Origin: Sthenelais limicola
Lineage: Eukaryota > Annelida > Polychaeta > Phyllodocida > Sigalionidae
Assembly (NCBI GenBank): GCA_942159475.1
Contig: OW804095.1
Span: 147,602,314 to 147,666,313 of the forward strand
DNA length: 64,000 nucleotides
Direction: 5' to 3'
Made by a program: the position numbers and the translations under genes. Shown here piece by piece: positions 30,000-40,433 of the stretch; within the stretch, counting starts at the first letter, position 1; each line of letters opens with the position of its first letter. Under the pieces are notes generated by a model. The model was not told the origin of the DNA and did no database searches. It saw only the letters and a list, made by a program, of their open reading frames with translations.

Positions 30000-31349
30000 G
30001 TAGTTACATAAAGCCTACATTTAACTCACTAGTTGGATAAAGCCTATATTTATTCCACTAGTTGGATAAAGCCTATATTTATTCCACTAATTGGATAAAG
30101 CCTATATTTATTCCACTAGTTGGATGAAGCCTATATTTATTCCACTAGTTGGATAAAGCCTATATTTATTCCACTAGTTGGATAAAGGCTACATTTATTC
30201 CACTAGTTGGATAAAGGCTACAATTAACTCACTAGTTGGATAAAGGCTATATTTATTCCACTAGTTGGATAAAGCCTATATTTATTCCACGAATTGGATA
30301 AAGCCTATATTTATTCCACTAATTAGATAAAGCCTATATTTATTCTACAAGTTGGATAAAGCCTATATTTATTCCACTAGTTGGATAAAGCCTATATTTA
30401 TTCCATTAGTTGGATAAAGCCTATAATTATTCCACAAGTTGGATAAAGCCTATATTTATTCCACAAGTTGGATAAAGCCTATATTTATTCCACTAGTTGG
30501 ATAAAGCCTATATTTATTCCACTAATTGGATAAAGGCTATATTTATTCCACTAATTGGATAAAGCCTATATTTATTCCACTAATTGGATAAAGCCTATAT
30601 TTATTCCACTAATTGGATAAAGACTATATTTATTCTACAAGTTGGATAAAGGCTATATTTATTCCACTAGTTGGATAAAGCCTATATTTATTCCACTAAT
30701 TGGATAAAGCCTATATTTATTCCACTAATTGGATAAAGGCTATATTTATTCCACTAATTGGATAAAGGCTATATTTATTCCACTAATTGGATAAAGCCTA
30801 TATTTATTCCACTAATTGGATAAAGGCTATATTTATTCCACAAGTTGGATAAAGCCTATATTTATTCCACTAATTGGATAAAGGCTATATTTATTCCACT
30901 AGTTGGATAAAGCCTATATTTATTCCACTAATTGGATAAAGCCTATATTTATTCCACTAATTGGATAAAGCCTATATTTATTCCACTAATTGGATAAAGG
31001 CTATATTTATTCCACAAGTTGGATAAAGGCTATATTTATTCCACTAATTGGATAAAGGCTATATTTATTCCACTAGTTGGATAAAGCCTATATTTATTCC
31101 ACTAATTGGATAAAGCCTATATTTATTCCACTAATTGGATAAAGCCTATATTTATTCCACTAATTGGATAAAGGCTATATTTATTCCACAAGTTGGATAA
31201 AGGCTATATTTATTCCACTAATTGGATAAAGGCTATATTTATTCCACTAGTTGGATAAAGCCTATATTTATTCCACTAATTGGATAAAGCATCTATTTAT
31301 TCCACTAGTTGGATAAAGCCTATATTTATTCCACTAGTTGGATAAAGCC
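30000..31349. repeat. 29-bp minisatellite, about 46 units
   Basis: Unit TTGGATAAAGCCTATATTTA + TTCCACTAG. Two positions vary in a patterned way: AAGCC or AAGGC, and ACTAG, ACTAA or ACAAG. Runs of the same unit order recur, for example around 30840-31010 and 31010-31200, which suggests higher-order duplication. It ends about 90 nt from the donor of ZGRF1 exon i. Confidence 0.95.
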
Positions 31350-31441
31350 CATTGGGAAACACATGTATTTTTTCCTCTCCAAAACAAACCAATATAAAAC
31401 CACATGCACTGAAGTAAACAAGAGATAAATAAAAAATTCAC

Positions 31442-31570
31442 CGCAAGAGGTGGTCTGTCGGTCGGTGTTACCCCGTCTTGGAGTTGCTTGTCATAGAAGA
31501 GTTTATTGGGGATTGCGCTGATGAGTGGATGACATCTGTACTGGGTACGCAGCATGACAGCAGGGTGACC
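31442..31570 (-). CDS. ZGRF1: ZGRF1 exon i (motif IV)
   Basis: Acceptor atgcacag before 31570, donor gtgaat after 31442, phase 0, 43 codons. It contains MLRTQYRCHPLISAIPNKLF, the motif IV region of UPF1-like SF1 helicases, then YDKQLQDGVTPTDRPPLA. It sits between two heavily invaded introns: the provirus on the upstream side (31710-41013) and a 29-bp minisatellite ending about 90 nt past the donor. Confidence 0.95.
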
Positions 31571-31709
31571 CTGTGCATTATAATGAGAAAATAGGAGCAA
31601 GCGAGGGAAATATTAGATTCATATTGCCTATATGTTTACATAGTTAGATGCTTAATGGAAGCCCAGGAGGAGCCGTTTCCAGACAGGACCATCCAATTTC
31701 TATATATAT

Positions 31710-32289
31710 TGTAAAGAATGGGCATCTTTGGATCCCAGACCCGACCTATTTAGCCCTGATCATGGTCAGGGCACGCACGCCACACGTGGCCTGGCCAGGA
31801 GGGAGGGGGAGATGAGCCACTCAGGGCTCACCCCACCTCCCCCAGCCCGACCTAATTACTTATACACTGCTCTGGGGTATCAAGAGGGGGGAAGGGCTAA
31901 GAGGGAGGGGGGGGGCTGGCACGAGCCATGGGATCCATGAGTAAGGGGTGGGAGGGGGAAGGCTGAGGAGAGGGATCCGACCTGCATGCATTCCATATAT
32001 GGTCTCTGCCTGGGGAGCAGAGGTCGGCGTGTGGGCAAGGAAGATTCTCTCTCCCTCAACCAATTAGAGGGAAGGGGAAGAGCTAGTGGAATATTTCCTG
32101 GGTTTGATTGTATGAATAATTCATGATTGTGGAGTATAAAATAAAGTGACCACTCGGACCTAGGTACTCTGTTACTCGCTGAGTCACCACCGCCTAGGCC
32201 GAATCCAGACGAACTACAACCTCGGACTTCTTGTCTCACTTCTTCATCTTACTGAACCTATGGGCTAAAAACCCTTAGTCTTCTTTACA
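31710..32289 (+). repeat. 5' LTR of the provirus
   Basis: TG...CA ends with 9-bp inverted termini. A TATA box (TATAAAA, 32135-32141) overlaps AATAAA (32140-32145), so promoter and poly(A) signal share bases. A G-rich run precedes it at about 31900. Confidence 0.95.
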
Positions 32290-32290
32290 C

Positions 32291-32308
32291 TGGCGACCAC
32301 GATGGGAC
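32291..32308 (+). promoter_or_regulatory. Primer-binding site, probably tRNA-Arg
   Basis: TGGCGACCACGATGGGAC begins one base after the LTR. Its reverse complement agrees with the 3' end of animal tRNA-Arg (CCG/TCG type) plus CCA, apart from one mismatch, judged from memory of those tRNAs. Confidence 0.65.
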
Positions 32309-32392
32309 TTGTTGCTAGGTTGAGCAACAACCCAATCTTCTGACTGGAAGTGAGACATAGCCTAGGAGAGGCAGGATGAGCTGGAAGAGTAG

Positions 32393-32398
32393 GTGAGT
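32393..32398 (+). promoter_or_regulatory. Candidate major splice donor in the leader
   Basis: TAG|GTGAGT in the untranslated leader between PBS and gag. It would pair with the acceptor at 37463 to make a spliced env RNA. This is inferred from position and consensus only. Confidence 0.4.
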
Positions 32399-32643
32399 GG
32401 AACTCTAAAAACTCTGATTGAGCTTATAAATTGTATTTATGGGATGTATGGAGGGTGGATCTGGGCCACTGTATAGGGTTGGGAGAATGATCACACTCAA
32501 ACACTCATAATACAAGGAGAGTGGGTGAGCAATGTTCGGGGTAAAAACTTTGCTAGGTTCTGGGTTCTGTTGGTTATAACTCTGTACCTTGTGCCATCTA
32601 GTTTTTTTTTCTTTACTCTCACTCTCTCAACAAAGTGTAAAAC

Positions 32644-33822
32644 ATGGCGGACATCAATTGGGATCTCAATGCCGCGGACTTGGCCATGCTTGACGAGGGT
32701 CAAAGGAGGGCCAGGTTTGCAGCTATTAAGGAGGTCAGAAGGCGCATGGAACGCCATGGCGCCATGCTAGGAGTAAATGATGGGTCCAATAAGGACACTT
32801 TGAGAGAGTGGCTAGATGGAATAAGCAGGGCAAAAGCCTACTGTGTAGCGAATGATACGCTCACTCTAGAGCTTTTGGGAACTCTTGCCAGCGGGCCTCT
32901 AGCGAGGTGCGTGGCAGGATTCCTACAGGTACCGGCCAATAGGACATGGGATCTGGCGAGGGCTGAGATTTTCCGCCTCTTCATGAATGAAGAGGAGGAA
33001 CAGCAGCTGCGAGCAAGGCTCACCGATCTCTATCAGCTCCCATATGAGGATGCAAAACAATACGGACGCAAGTTCCAACTAGCGTCTCAGAGGGCTTACA
33101 GCGTGGATAACCTGGACCACGAGATAGTCCAAGAGACGTTGGTCAGGAATTTTGTGTTGGGACTCAGGGATGAGCAAATACGTCATGACGTATTTGCTGC
33201 TCGCCCTGATACCCTGGCTGAGGCAATAAGACAAGCCTCAGCTGCGGCTCACACATTCGCTCTGGCAGGACAACCTACCAGAGGGGATAGGAAGGATGAA
33301 CCAATGGAAATTGGGGCTATCCTCCCTAAGAAAATGGCCCCCTCTGGGCCAAATCCCACAGATGCTTCAGATTGGAAGCTGATAGCTGATTTGGAGTCTA
33401 AGGTGAATTACCTTACGAAATTAGTAGAGAGGATGGAGACGGGGAAACCATCCAACCCCACAGTGATCGTTCCCCAATCAGGTGCAGCACCCCAGTACCC
33501 CTTTCAGACACCCATGTTGCCTATGTATCCCCCATATTTCAACACGTCCTATCCCCCACCCCCGATCGCCAGTTCTCAGGTAGTAAATCACCCAGGGAAA
33601 GGGAAGGGGAAGGGAAATGATAATCCAGGACCGGAAAAAAATAAGCAGGGAGGAGGGAAGAGGTTTAGGGGTAAAAATGTCTGTTATGAGTGTGGGGAGG
33701 AGGGACACTTCGCAAGAGAATGTTCCCACCGCTATGCACATGTACAGGCTGCAGTGGTGGCAGCCATGCAGATGGCCTCTACCACTCAAAAGCCAGCCAA
33801 ATATGTTAACCAGGGGGAATAG
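32644..33822 (+). CDS. gag: Gag polyprotein of the provirus
   Basis: 392 residues from an ATG in good context (AACATGG). The middle region fits a Gypsy capsid (YQLPYEDAKQYGRKFQLASQ and following). A proline/tyrosine-rich linker and a basic GKGKGKG stretch precede one CCHC zinc knuckle, CYECGEEGHFARECSHRY, near residues 347-364. It ends NQGE-TAG. The pol frame is -1 relative to it, and the stop is immediately preceded by GGGGGAA. Gag would assemble the particle and package RNA through the knuckle. Confidence 0.93.
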   Translation: MADINWDLNAADLAMLDEGQRRARFAAIKEVRRRMERHGAMLGVNDGSNKDTLREWLDGISRAKAYCVANDTLTLELLGTLASGPLARCVAGFLQVPANRTWDLARAEIFRLFMNEEEEQQLRARLTDLYQLPYEDAKQYGRKFQLASQRAYSVDNLDHEIVQETLVRNFVLGLRDEQIRHDVFAARPDTLAEAIRQASAAAHTFALAGQPTRGDRKDEPMEIGAILPKKMAPSGPNPTDASDWKLIADLESKVNYLTKLVERMETGKPSNPTVIVPQSGAAPQYPFQTPMLPMYPPYFNTSYPPPPIASSQVVNHPGKGKGKGNDNPGPEKNKQGGGKRFRGKNVCYECGEEGHFARECSHRYAHVQAAVVAAMQMASTTQKPAKYVNQGE

Positions 33823-36800
33823 AAACGCCGGATGAGAGGTTCTGCCTCTCCATCTCAGTGGCGGGGATGGAGATGCGTGCCCTCATTGATACCGGCGCAT
33901 CAAGGAGTCTAATGCGGGAGGATGTATGGAGAGCCTTTTGCAAAACCCATCATCGGCCTCTCGTATTGACAAAGGGGGAATCTCTTAAATCACTCTCTGG
34001 TCATGATCTTAAAACTGAAGGGCAGGCGATAGTTAACTTGGGGGGTAGCTCATTTCCAGTTTACATTGTAAGAAAACTTCACCATGAACTGCTTCTGGGG
34101 GATGATGCCTTATTTATATTAGATGCCCAAATTAGCTTCAGAAAAAGAAAGGTAATTTTGGAAGGAAAAAGTTACAGAAGGCAACAAGTGGGTAGTGCAG
34201 ATCAAGAATTCGCCTCTATCCACACAGAGGCAGAAGCATGGGAAGAAAAATACCCCGCTGTTTTTGGCATAGGAAAGCAGGGAAAATTAGGTACCTTTAA
34301 AGATGTGAAAATGCACATAGATACTGGAAATGCGCGCCCAATTAATCAACGCCCCTATCGTTTGCCCCTGGCCAAGAGAAAACTTGTAGATAAAGAATTA
34401 GATGAAATGCTGGAGCTGGGAGTAATAGAACCCAGCAGCTCAGCATGGGGAAGCCCGATATTGTTGGTCCCAAAGAAAGATGGGAGCAATAGACCTTGTG
34501 TCGATTTCAGAAAACTAAACTCTGTAAGCAAAAAGGATGCTCATCCACTTCCAAATATTCAAGATATTTTTGACAGTTTAGCAGGATCAACTGTCTTTTC
34601 CACCATCGACCTAAAAAGCGGCTACTGGCAAGTAGAGATGGACCCGGATAGCATGGAAAAGACAGCGTTTGTGTGTCATAGGGGCCTATTTCAATTCCGT
34701 AGGATGCCTTTTGGACTCACTAACGCACCAGCCGTCTTTCAACGGGCCATGAACAAAATGTTTTCGGAATTTATTGGCAAATTTTGCATGACTTTCATAG
34801 ATGATATTGTAATCTATTCCAAATCTGAAGAGGAGCATGATCACCATTTGGCTCTGGTGTTTGATAAATTAGAAGAATACGGAATTACAGTCAAAAAGAG
34901 TAAATGTATTTTCAAACAAGAGAAGGTAGATCTCCTCGGCTACCAAGTTTCAAAAGATGGAATTAATTCCCACCCAGATAAATGTAGTGCTATCAGGGAT
35001 ATGCTACCTCCAGAGGATGTGAGCGGAATTCGCTCCTTCCTAGGAATGACTGGGTATTACCGTCAATGTATCCCAGATTATGCTAAGGTAGCTCATCCTT
35101 TGGTCAAACTTACCAAAAAGTATGCCAGGTTCGAATGGTTGGAAGAGCAGCAAAGCTCATTTGAAACTCTGAAGGAATTACTAACTTCAGATAGAGTAAT
35201 GGCGCACCCCCAGTTGGATAAGCCTTATCGTCTCTATAGCGATGCGTGTGATTACGCAATAGGGGCCATATTGGTCCAGTCTGATAGTGAAGGCATAGAG
35301 AGGCCAGTTCAGTATATCTCTAAACAACTCTCTGGGCCACAACTCAATTGGGCTACGATTGAAAAGGAAGCTTATGCAATCGTGTATGCCTTAAACAAGC
35401 TCAGACCTTATCTACAGGGTAGCGAATTCAAAATTTACACTGACCACAAGCCTTTAAAGTCTCTGTTTGTGGGAGAAGTTAAAAACACCAAAATTCAAAG
35501 ATGGGCTGTATTAATAGCAGAGTTTGGGGCTCCCATTGAATATAGGAAAGGGGCAAACAATATCCGGGCAGACATGCTTTCTCGAATAAAAACAAACCCC
35601 AAGAAGGAAGGGCCGACTCTCAGTTCTCTTGAAGTCTGTGCCTTGGAGGAGATAGATGAAATTCCTTGGGAATTTGATAAACTCGAGAAAGACAAAATAC
35701 GTTTAGAACAGAGGGAGTTGGAACAATTTCAACAGGGGATGGAGGATGAGGGGGATTACACCATAATTGATGGCATGCTGTTTACTCTCACCCCTCCCCC
35801 AGGCAAGCCAGCCTACCCCCGCCTGGTCCTGCCACCCTCAGCTAGGCATAGAGTAGTGAGGCGCGCCCACACTGAAGTAGGCCACCAGGGCATGAGGAAG
35901 ACCCTAGATAGGATCCAAGAGGCTTATAAATGGCCCACCATGAGAAGAGATACCTATAATGTCTTAATCCGATGCGCTAGGTGTGCTGTAAACAGAGTGG
36001 GTAGGGCGCGTGTACCTCCTACTGCGATGCCAATAGCAAAATATCCTGGTCAGATACTGGGAATGGATCTCTGTGGTCCCTTCCCAGTCTCTGATAAAGG
36101 TAATAGATACATCTTGACTGTAATAGATCACGCAACTGGCTGGGTAGAAGTCAAACCCATACCCTCCAAAGCAGCTAAAAACATTGCTGATTATCTGGCT
36201 AATGAATATGTCCCTAGGTATGGCCCCCCAGAGGTGCTCATCACCGACCGGGGACTTGAATTTATGAACCAGCAAGTGGAAGGGTACCTTAAATCCATAG
36301 GCACTGAAGTAAGGCATTCTACAGCTTTTCACCCCCAGACAAACGGTAAAATCGAAAGATTTAACAAAACTTTTAAAAATATACTAAGAAAATTCATCAA
36401 TGCAAGACCAGCAGAGTGGGAGAGCCATTTAGGTCCAACCCTCTGGGCACATAGAGTCTCCACTTCTTGTGTAACTGGTTTTACACCATATTTTTTAACT
36501 TTTGGCACCAATCCAAGATATCCCTTTTCTAAAATATTCCCCACTCCAGAGGGAACAGAAGATGCCGTACTCAGTGAGCGCCTACAGGCCTTAACAGATG
36601 CGTTCAGAGAAGCTGCTGAGCGCACTGAGGCCAGTAGAGTGGCTAACTATGAGAGATTAAGGGCCAGAGCAAATGCAAAGGATCTAAAAATAGGGGATCA
36701 TGTGGTGGTGCTATCAGGCACCAGCGCTCCATTAGATCCCAAGTGGGATCATGGTTATGTAATAACGGGGATAAGGGGTACCACCCTAACTATGAGGGGA

Positions 36801-37634
36801 CCCCAGGGTGAACGCAGGCGTATAAATAGGGATAGGGTAAAAATGGTATCTGGGGAAATAGAATGGGATATACTGAGAACTAGGCAACCGAGGGCGGGTC
36901 AAGGAAAGAGAAATAAGGCTCGGAGACAAGCCCAAAAAGCTCAACAAGTTCATGTTCCACCACCTCCCCCACCCCAGCCTAGGGCAGTGCCCGACACTGT
37001 TTATTTACCCATACCAAACATGCCTCCTCCAATTCAGATAGAACAGGAAGACCAAGCGAGAGCAGAGCAACCAGAGGACGAGCACATGCATGTGGAGGAC
37101 GAGGACCAAGTGCCACGCCCACCTCAACCACAACAAGTGCCACGCCCACCCCAGCAGCGACCGCCGAGGGAGAAGGTGCTAGTACTAGCTTCACCTAAGC
37201 CAGTTACATTGCGCCGACCCCTGCCACCAGCCGTTGCTGTGGAGACTGCTCCCCCGCGCACACCACCACCAGGTCCTGTTACAAGGTCAAGGGCAAAAAG
37301 AGGGAGGATAGAGACCCCAACCAAGTGCCCTAAACCCAAGGCTTTGACCACCACCTCTGAATGCACTGAAAAGAGGATCAAAGTGTTCCACCCTCTAGGC
37401 TCTACTAAGAGGGAAAGGCCTGACTCCTCACCAAACCCAGCCACGCCCACTTCGCCCGTGCAGAGGCCGAGGAAGCTGCCCTGTATACCCCCACCATCGC
37501 CACCACCATCACCACCACCTACACCCCCACCCCCACCGTCACCCCCACCACAGCCCCAACCATGGGAGTTCGACCCAGGGGCACCACCAGTGACGGACTT
37601 CTCTCAACCTACACCTTCCAGTCCCTCCTCATAA
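33813..37634 (+). CDS. pol: Pol polyprotein of the provirus (PR-RT-RNaseH-IN)
   Basis: An intact frame with no ATG start, open from 33810, entered at or near the GGGGG run. Domain order is the same as in element 1: protease (LIDTGAS), RT (MPFGLTNAP, FIDDI), RNase H (YSDACDYAIG), and integrase with an H-H-C-C finger (HTEVGHQGMRKT) and D-D-E residues (MDLCGPF, TDRGLEF, NGKIERF). A basic and proline-rich tail carries many Pro-Pro-Pro-Ser runs. Compared with element 1 the protein is colinear with scattered substitutions, mostly outside catalytic motifs, as expected under selection. The last 73 nt overlap env in another frame. Confidence 0.95.
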   Translation, partial: GGIETPDERFCLSISVAGMEMRALIDTGASRSLMREDVWRAFCKTHHRPLVLTKGESLKSLSGHDLKTEGQAIVNLGGSSFPVYIVRKLHHELLLGDDALFILDAQISFRKRKVILEGKSYRRQQVGSADQEFASIHTEAEAWEEKYPAVFGIGKQGKLGTFKDVKMHIDTGNARPINQRPYRLPLAKRKLVDKELDEMLELGVIEPSSSAWGSPILLVPKKDGSNRPCVDFRKLNSVSKKDAHPLPNIQDIFDSLAGSTVFSTIDLKSGYWQVEMDPDSMEKTAFVCHRGLFQFRRMPFGLTNAPAVFQRAMNKMFSEFIGKFCMTFIDDIVIYSKSEEEHDHHLALVFDKLEEYGITVKKSKCIFKQEKVDLLGYQVSKDGINSHPDKCSAIRDMLPPEDVSGIRSFLGMTGYYRQCIPDYAKVAHPLVKLTKKYARFEWLEEQQSSFETLKELLTSDRVMAHPQLDKPYRLYSDACDYAIGAILVQSDSEGIERPVQYISKQLSGPQLNWATIEKEAYAIVYALNKLRPYLQGSEFKIYTDHKPLKSLFVGEVKNTKIQRWAVLIAEFGAPIEYRKGANNIRADMLSRIKTNPKKEGPTLSSLEVCALEEIDEIPWEFDKLEKDKIRLEQRELEQFQQGMEDEGDYTIIDGMLFTLTPPPGKPAYPRLVLPPSARHRVVRRAHTEVGHQGMRKTLDRIQEAYKWPTMRRDTYNVLIRCARCAVNRVGRARVPPTAMPIAKYPGQILGMDLCGPFPVSDKGNRYILTVIDHATGWVEVKPIPSKAAKNIADYLANEYVPRYGPPEVLITDRGLEFMNQQVEGYLKSIGTEVRHSTAFHPQTNGKIERFNKTFKNILRKFINARPAEWESHLGPTLWAHRVSTSCVTGFTPYFLTFGTNPRYPFSKIFPTPEGTEDAVLSERLQALTDAFREAAERTEASRVANYERLRARANAKDLKIGDHVVVLSGTSAPLDPKWDHGYVITGIRGTTLTMRGPQGERRRINRDRVKMVSGEIEWDILRTRQPRAGQGKRNKARRQAQKAQQVHVPPPPPPQPRAVPDTVYLPIPNMPPPIQIEQEDQARAEQPEDEHMHVEDEDQVPRPPQPQQVPRPPQQRPPREKVLVLASPKPVTLRRPLPPAVAVETAPPRTPPPGPVTRSRAKRGRIETPTKCPKPKALTTTSECTEKRIKVFHPLGSTKRERPDSSPNPATPTSPVQRPRKLPCIPPPSPPPSPPPTPPPPPSPPPQPQPWEFDPGAPPVTDFSQPTPSSPSS
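37451..37463 (+). promoter_or_regulatory. Candidate env splice acceptor
   Basis: The pyrimidine-rich TTCGCCCGTGCAG ends at 37463. Element 1 has CTTCACCTGTGCAG ending at 3723. In both, env's ATG lies 98 nt downstream and is the first ATG after the site. Confidence 0.45.
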
Positions 37635-39475
37635 TCACCCTGGCTATGATGGCTAATGGCGATTTGTTTGAGGAGGAAGGGGTGTTGGTGTATGAGGAAG
37701 GGGAGGTCAGAGCCCTGACCGCGACTTGGACAACAGTGATCGTTCTACACCCCCCCACGCCCCCTCCTGTCAGTGCTTGGGTCTCCGTCCTAAGAAGGCG
37801 AATTGGAGAACTCAGACAGGCGGAGGTTGTGGGAGACGGAGATGTCAGTGCCTGGGAGGAGCACATGGGTTTCCTCCAGGCAGAGATTCCAACACCAGTC
37901 CAACAAGACACCCGAAGGAAGAGAGGCCTATTCAATTTTGTGGGCTCGCTAAGCTGTGCCTTGTTTGGCACCGCTACTGTAGGACAGGTGAACGAATTAA
38001 GGTCTGCAGTACAAGAAGCTCAGGCTAGCGAGAGCGCATTGGCCCATTGTCAGGAAGAAATGGTGTCGGTGTTGAACCAGACAAGGCTCTACATGACAGA
38101 GAACCGCTTGGACATCGCGCAGCTCCAAGCTGCAGCAAGTAACATCTCCCGCCAAGTGACAGACATTCTAACACAGTTAAATGGTTTCAGTAAAGATATT
38201 CACAGAATTCATATGAAAAGGGAAGTGGATATTCTATTGCAGCGAGTGAGTAGGGCGGTGGAAAATTACCACCGTCAAAACGAATTATTTTATCGCCAGC
38301 GCATTCAGCTGGAAAGGGGATTCTTAACAGACCAGATTTTACCACTGGCCTACTTATCAGAAATATTGTCTAAATTACAAGAAGGGAAACATTACACCCC
38401 ACAAGATAACCGCTGGTATTATAGACACCTGAACGTTCGACTATTATTAGACGGCGAACAGGAGCTAATATACCAGACAGTAATTCCGGCAGTTTCAGGC
38501 ACTCAATTTTTACACTATAGATTAAAGTATTTTCCGGTCCCATATGGTGCTGACCACCTGAGAAAGTTGGTAGGAGAAGAGGAGGTGGCCCTGGATAGCA
38601 TATCCAGCGCGTCGTTTCTTCCTCAGCATTGTATCGGGTTTGAACCCCAGATTTGCTCAGCTGCAATAGAGCATCTAACCCCGACCTGCGAAACAAATAT
38701 TATTTTAGGTAAAAAGCCAGACCTTTGTAAGGCGCAGATTGTAAAAAGAAATAACTTAACAAACCAAGTGTTTAGAGAGGGAGAGTCCATTTCTTCTGTA
38801 ATTCTGGCTATTTATGAACCTCTGGAAACAATCTTGAGGTGCCCTGGGCAAAAACCAGTGATACAAACGTATCATCGGCATGCCAGGGTGATTTTAGAAG
38901 GCGGTTGTCTCCTGGTCGGAAAGGATTGGCGTGTGAGTAGCATCCAACGCCATGAGTCCCATATAACCCTCCCCATCCCCAAGATTATGCCCCTCCCCGG
39001 GTTTAATCTGACTTATGGCAAATTATCCCTTTACCCCCATTTAGATCAGCAATTGACTTTCCTGCCAAGAGCTGAAATACCCTTACTAGCCCTGACAGAT
39101 TTTCCTAAACCCATTTCCCCCCTGATTTCCTCCACCCCTTGGTCCGAAAGTTCTATCTGGGGTATAGCCACTCTCATCCCCACTCTCCTAGGAGTCATGA
39201 CCCTGGGAATAATCTACCTCCGCCGAAAGGGGCTCGCCCCAAGAGGCAAAGTCAACCTTTTGTGTTGTCTGAGAAACCTTAAGCCCCGAGAGAATATCCC
39301 AATAGGACCCCCAACCCACCACCCTGTAGCCCTAGCCCTCCAAGACCTAGATCGAGAGGAGGGAGAGGCCACTCCAGGCGCTAGGACTGGCTCTCGTTCC
39401 CTCGAGCATATCCCTGCCCCCTCCCCCGCCTCACCATATTACGCTGCCAATTTCGGACTGACCAGGATGAAATAA
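37562..39475 (+). CDS. env: F-type envelope glycoprotein of the provirus
   Basis: 637 residues with an intact frame. The layout matches element 1: a hydrophobic signal segment near 20-32, a basic furin-type site (RRKR) just before the glycine/phenylalanine-rich fusion-peptide start, a long helical ectodomain with conserved cysteines, a membrane anchor near the C-terminus, and a short Pro/Arg-rich tail. It belongs to the errantivirus/baculovirus-F class by this layout. Just after the cleavage site a cysteine replaces the arginine seen in element 1. The ATG is the first one after a candidate acceptor at 37463, which fits translation from a spliced RNA. Whether it is functional cannot be told from sequence. 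Confidence 0.92.
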   Translation: MGVRPRGTTSDGLLSTYTFQSLLIITLAMMANGDLFEEEGVLVYEEGEVRALTATWTTVIVLHPPTPPPVSAWVSVLRRRIGELRQAEVVGDGDVSAWEEHMGFLQAEIPTPVQQDTRRKRGLFNFVGSLSCALFGTATVGQVNELRSAVQEAQASESALAHCQEEMVSVLNQTRLYMTENRLDIAQLQAAASNISRQVTDILTQLNGFSKDIHRIHMKREVDILLQRVSRAVENYHRQNELFYRQRIQLERGFLTDQILPLAYLSEILSKLQEGKHYTPQDNRWYYRHLNVRLLLDGEQELIYQTVIPAVSGTQFLHYRLKYFPVPYGADHLRKLVGEEEVALDSISSASFLPQHCIGFEPQICSAAIEHLTPTCETNIILGKKPDLCKAQIVKRNNLTNQVFREGESISSVILAIYEPLETILRCPGQKPVIQTYHRHARVILEGGCLLVGKDWRVSSIQRHESHITLPIPKIMPLPGFNLTYGKLSLYPHLDQQLTFLPRAEIPLLALTDFPKPISPLISSTPWSESSIWGIATLIPTLLGVMTLGIIYLRRKGLAPRGKVNLLCCLRNLKPRENIPIGPPTHHPVALALQDLDREEGEATPGARTGSRSLEHIPAPSPASPYYAANFGLTRMK

Positions 39476-40433
39476 TTAGTCTACCAATGTTTATTGGGTT
39501 TCTCTGGGGTAACAAACACTTTTTGAACTTGTCTGTAACTTACTCTTGTTTAATATTTACTATTAATTTTTGTTCTGTCCTCTTCTCGGGTGCGAGGGAG
39601 ATCACAGAACACAGAGTAGTATACCTGGGTGAAATCCATTTTCTCTCTCGGGAGGAAATGGTGGAATCCGTGAACAAGGATCCAGCCCAAATAGGTATTT
39701 TTATTTCAACTCTCATTGTGAGAAGTTGTTTTTACACAAACAGAATCGGTCGAGACAGAGGAGCCTGAGAGGAAGCACCATGGAATCGAAGCCCTCACCT
39801 TGTCTCCGACCATTCTGCTTTGAAGAGATATTTTTCCAAATAATAAGAGTTTATACGTGATGCTACAGTAAAGTCGACATGTGTTCTGTAGCGTTTGAGG
39901 TTAAAAATGGAAATATTGTAGTGTTGACTACCCAACCGCTCTCACTCTCCATGGCCAAAGGAGGAGAGAGAAAGAGACGGGCGTCCTGTCGGTCAGCGAC
40001 GAGGTCCAGCGGGGGCCTCGGCTGACCGGCCGGGCAGAGGAGACGGCGGTGACGACCGTATTGAAGAACTTTGTGAGTACTAGCTCAGTACAAAGGAAGA
40101 CATTTAACAGTGTTCGGGAGCACACTTAAAAACACAGAGACTTCTCTTACATAATATTCGACTAAAAGACTTTTTAGTGCAGGGTGATGGCCTCTGATAT
40201 AAATGAACACTCCTTTTAATAGAGCCACTCCCTTTGGAAACTTTCTATCTTGACCCGTTAGGTCTACAGATATAATAATTTATAATACTTTTACTTTACC
40301 CTTTTCTATGATTTTGTGTGTGTAAATTATGTAACCTTATTTCTATTTCTCTTGTCTGGTTGGACTGGGTTGATCAGTGGCTAAATATTTTGTTCGAAAG
40401 AAAGCTTTCAACAAAAATAAAATATGGGACGAA
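39476..40433 (+). other. Non-coding env-to-LTR region of the provirus
   Basis: Colinear with 5739-6677. It keeps the CCATTTTCTC/GAGGAAATGG hairpin (about 39636-39661), the 31-nt block (39994-40024) and the GGGCAGAGGAGACG word after it. The frame at 39487-39768 is not shared in full by element 1. The bases before the LTR (ATATGGGACGAA) match element 1, but no classic polypurine tract is obvious. Confidence 0.6.

Noticed and set aside
30000..31349. CRISPR-like regular repeats
   Set aside because: Units are directly adjacent 29-mers without unique spacers, in a eukaryotic intron.
31728..32239. Pro/Ser-rich frames within the LTR, duplicated at 40377-40963
   Set aside because: Both copies are LTR sequence. 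The frames overlap promoter and poly(A) signals and are not shared with element 1's LTR.
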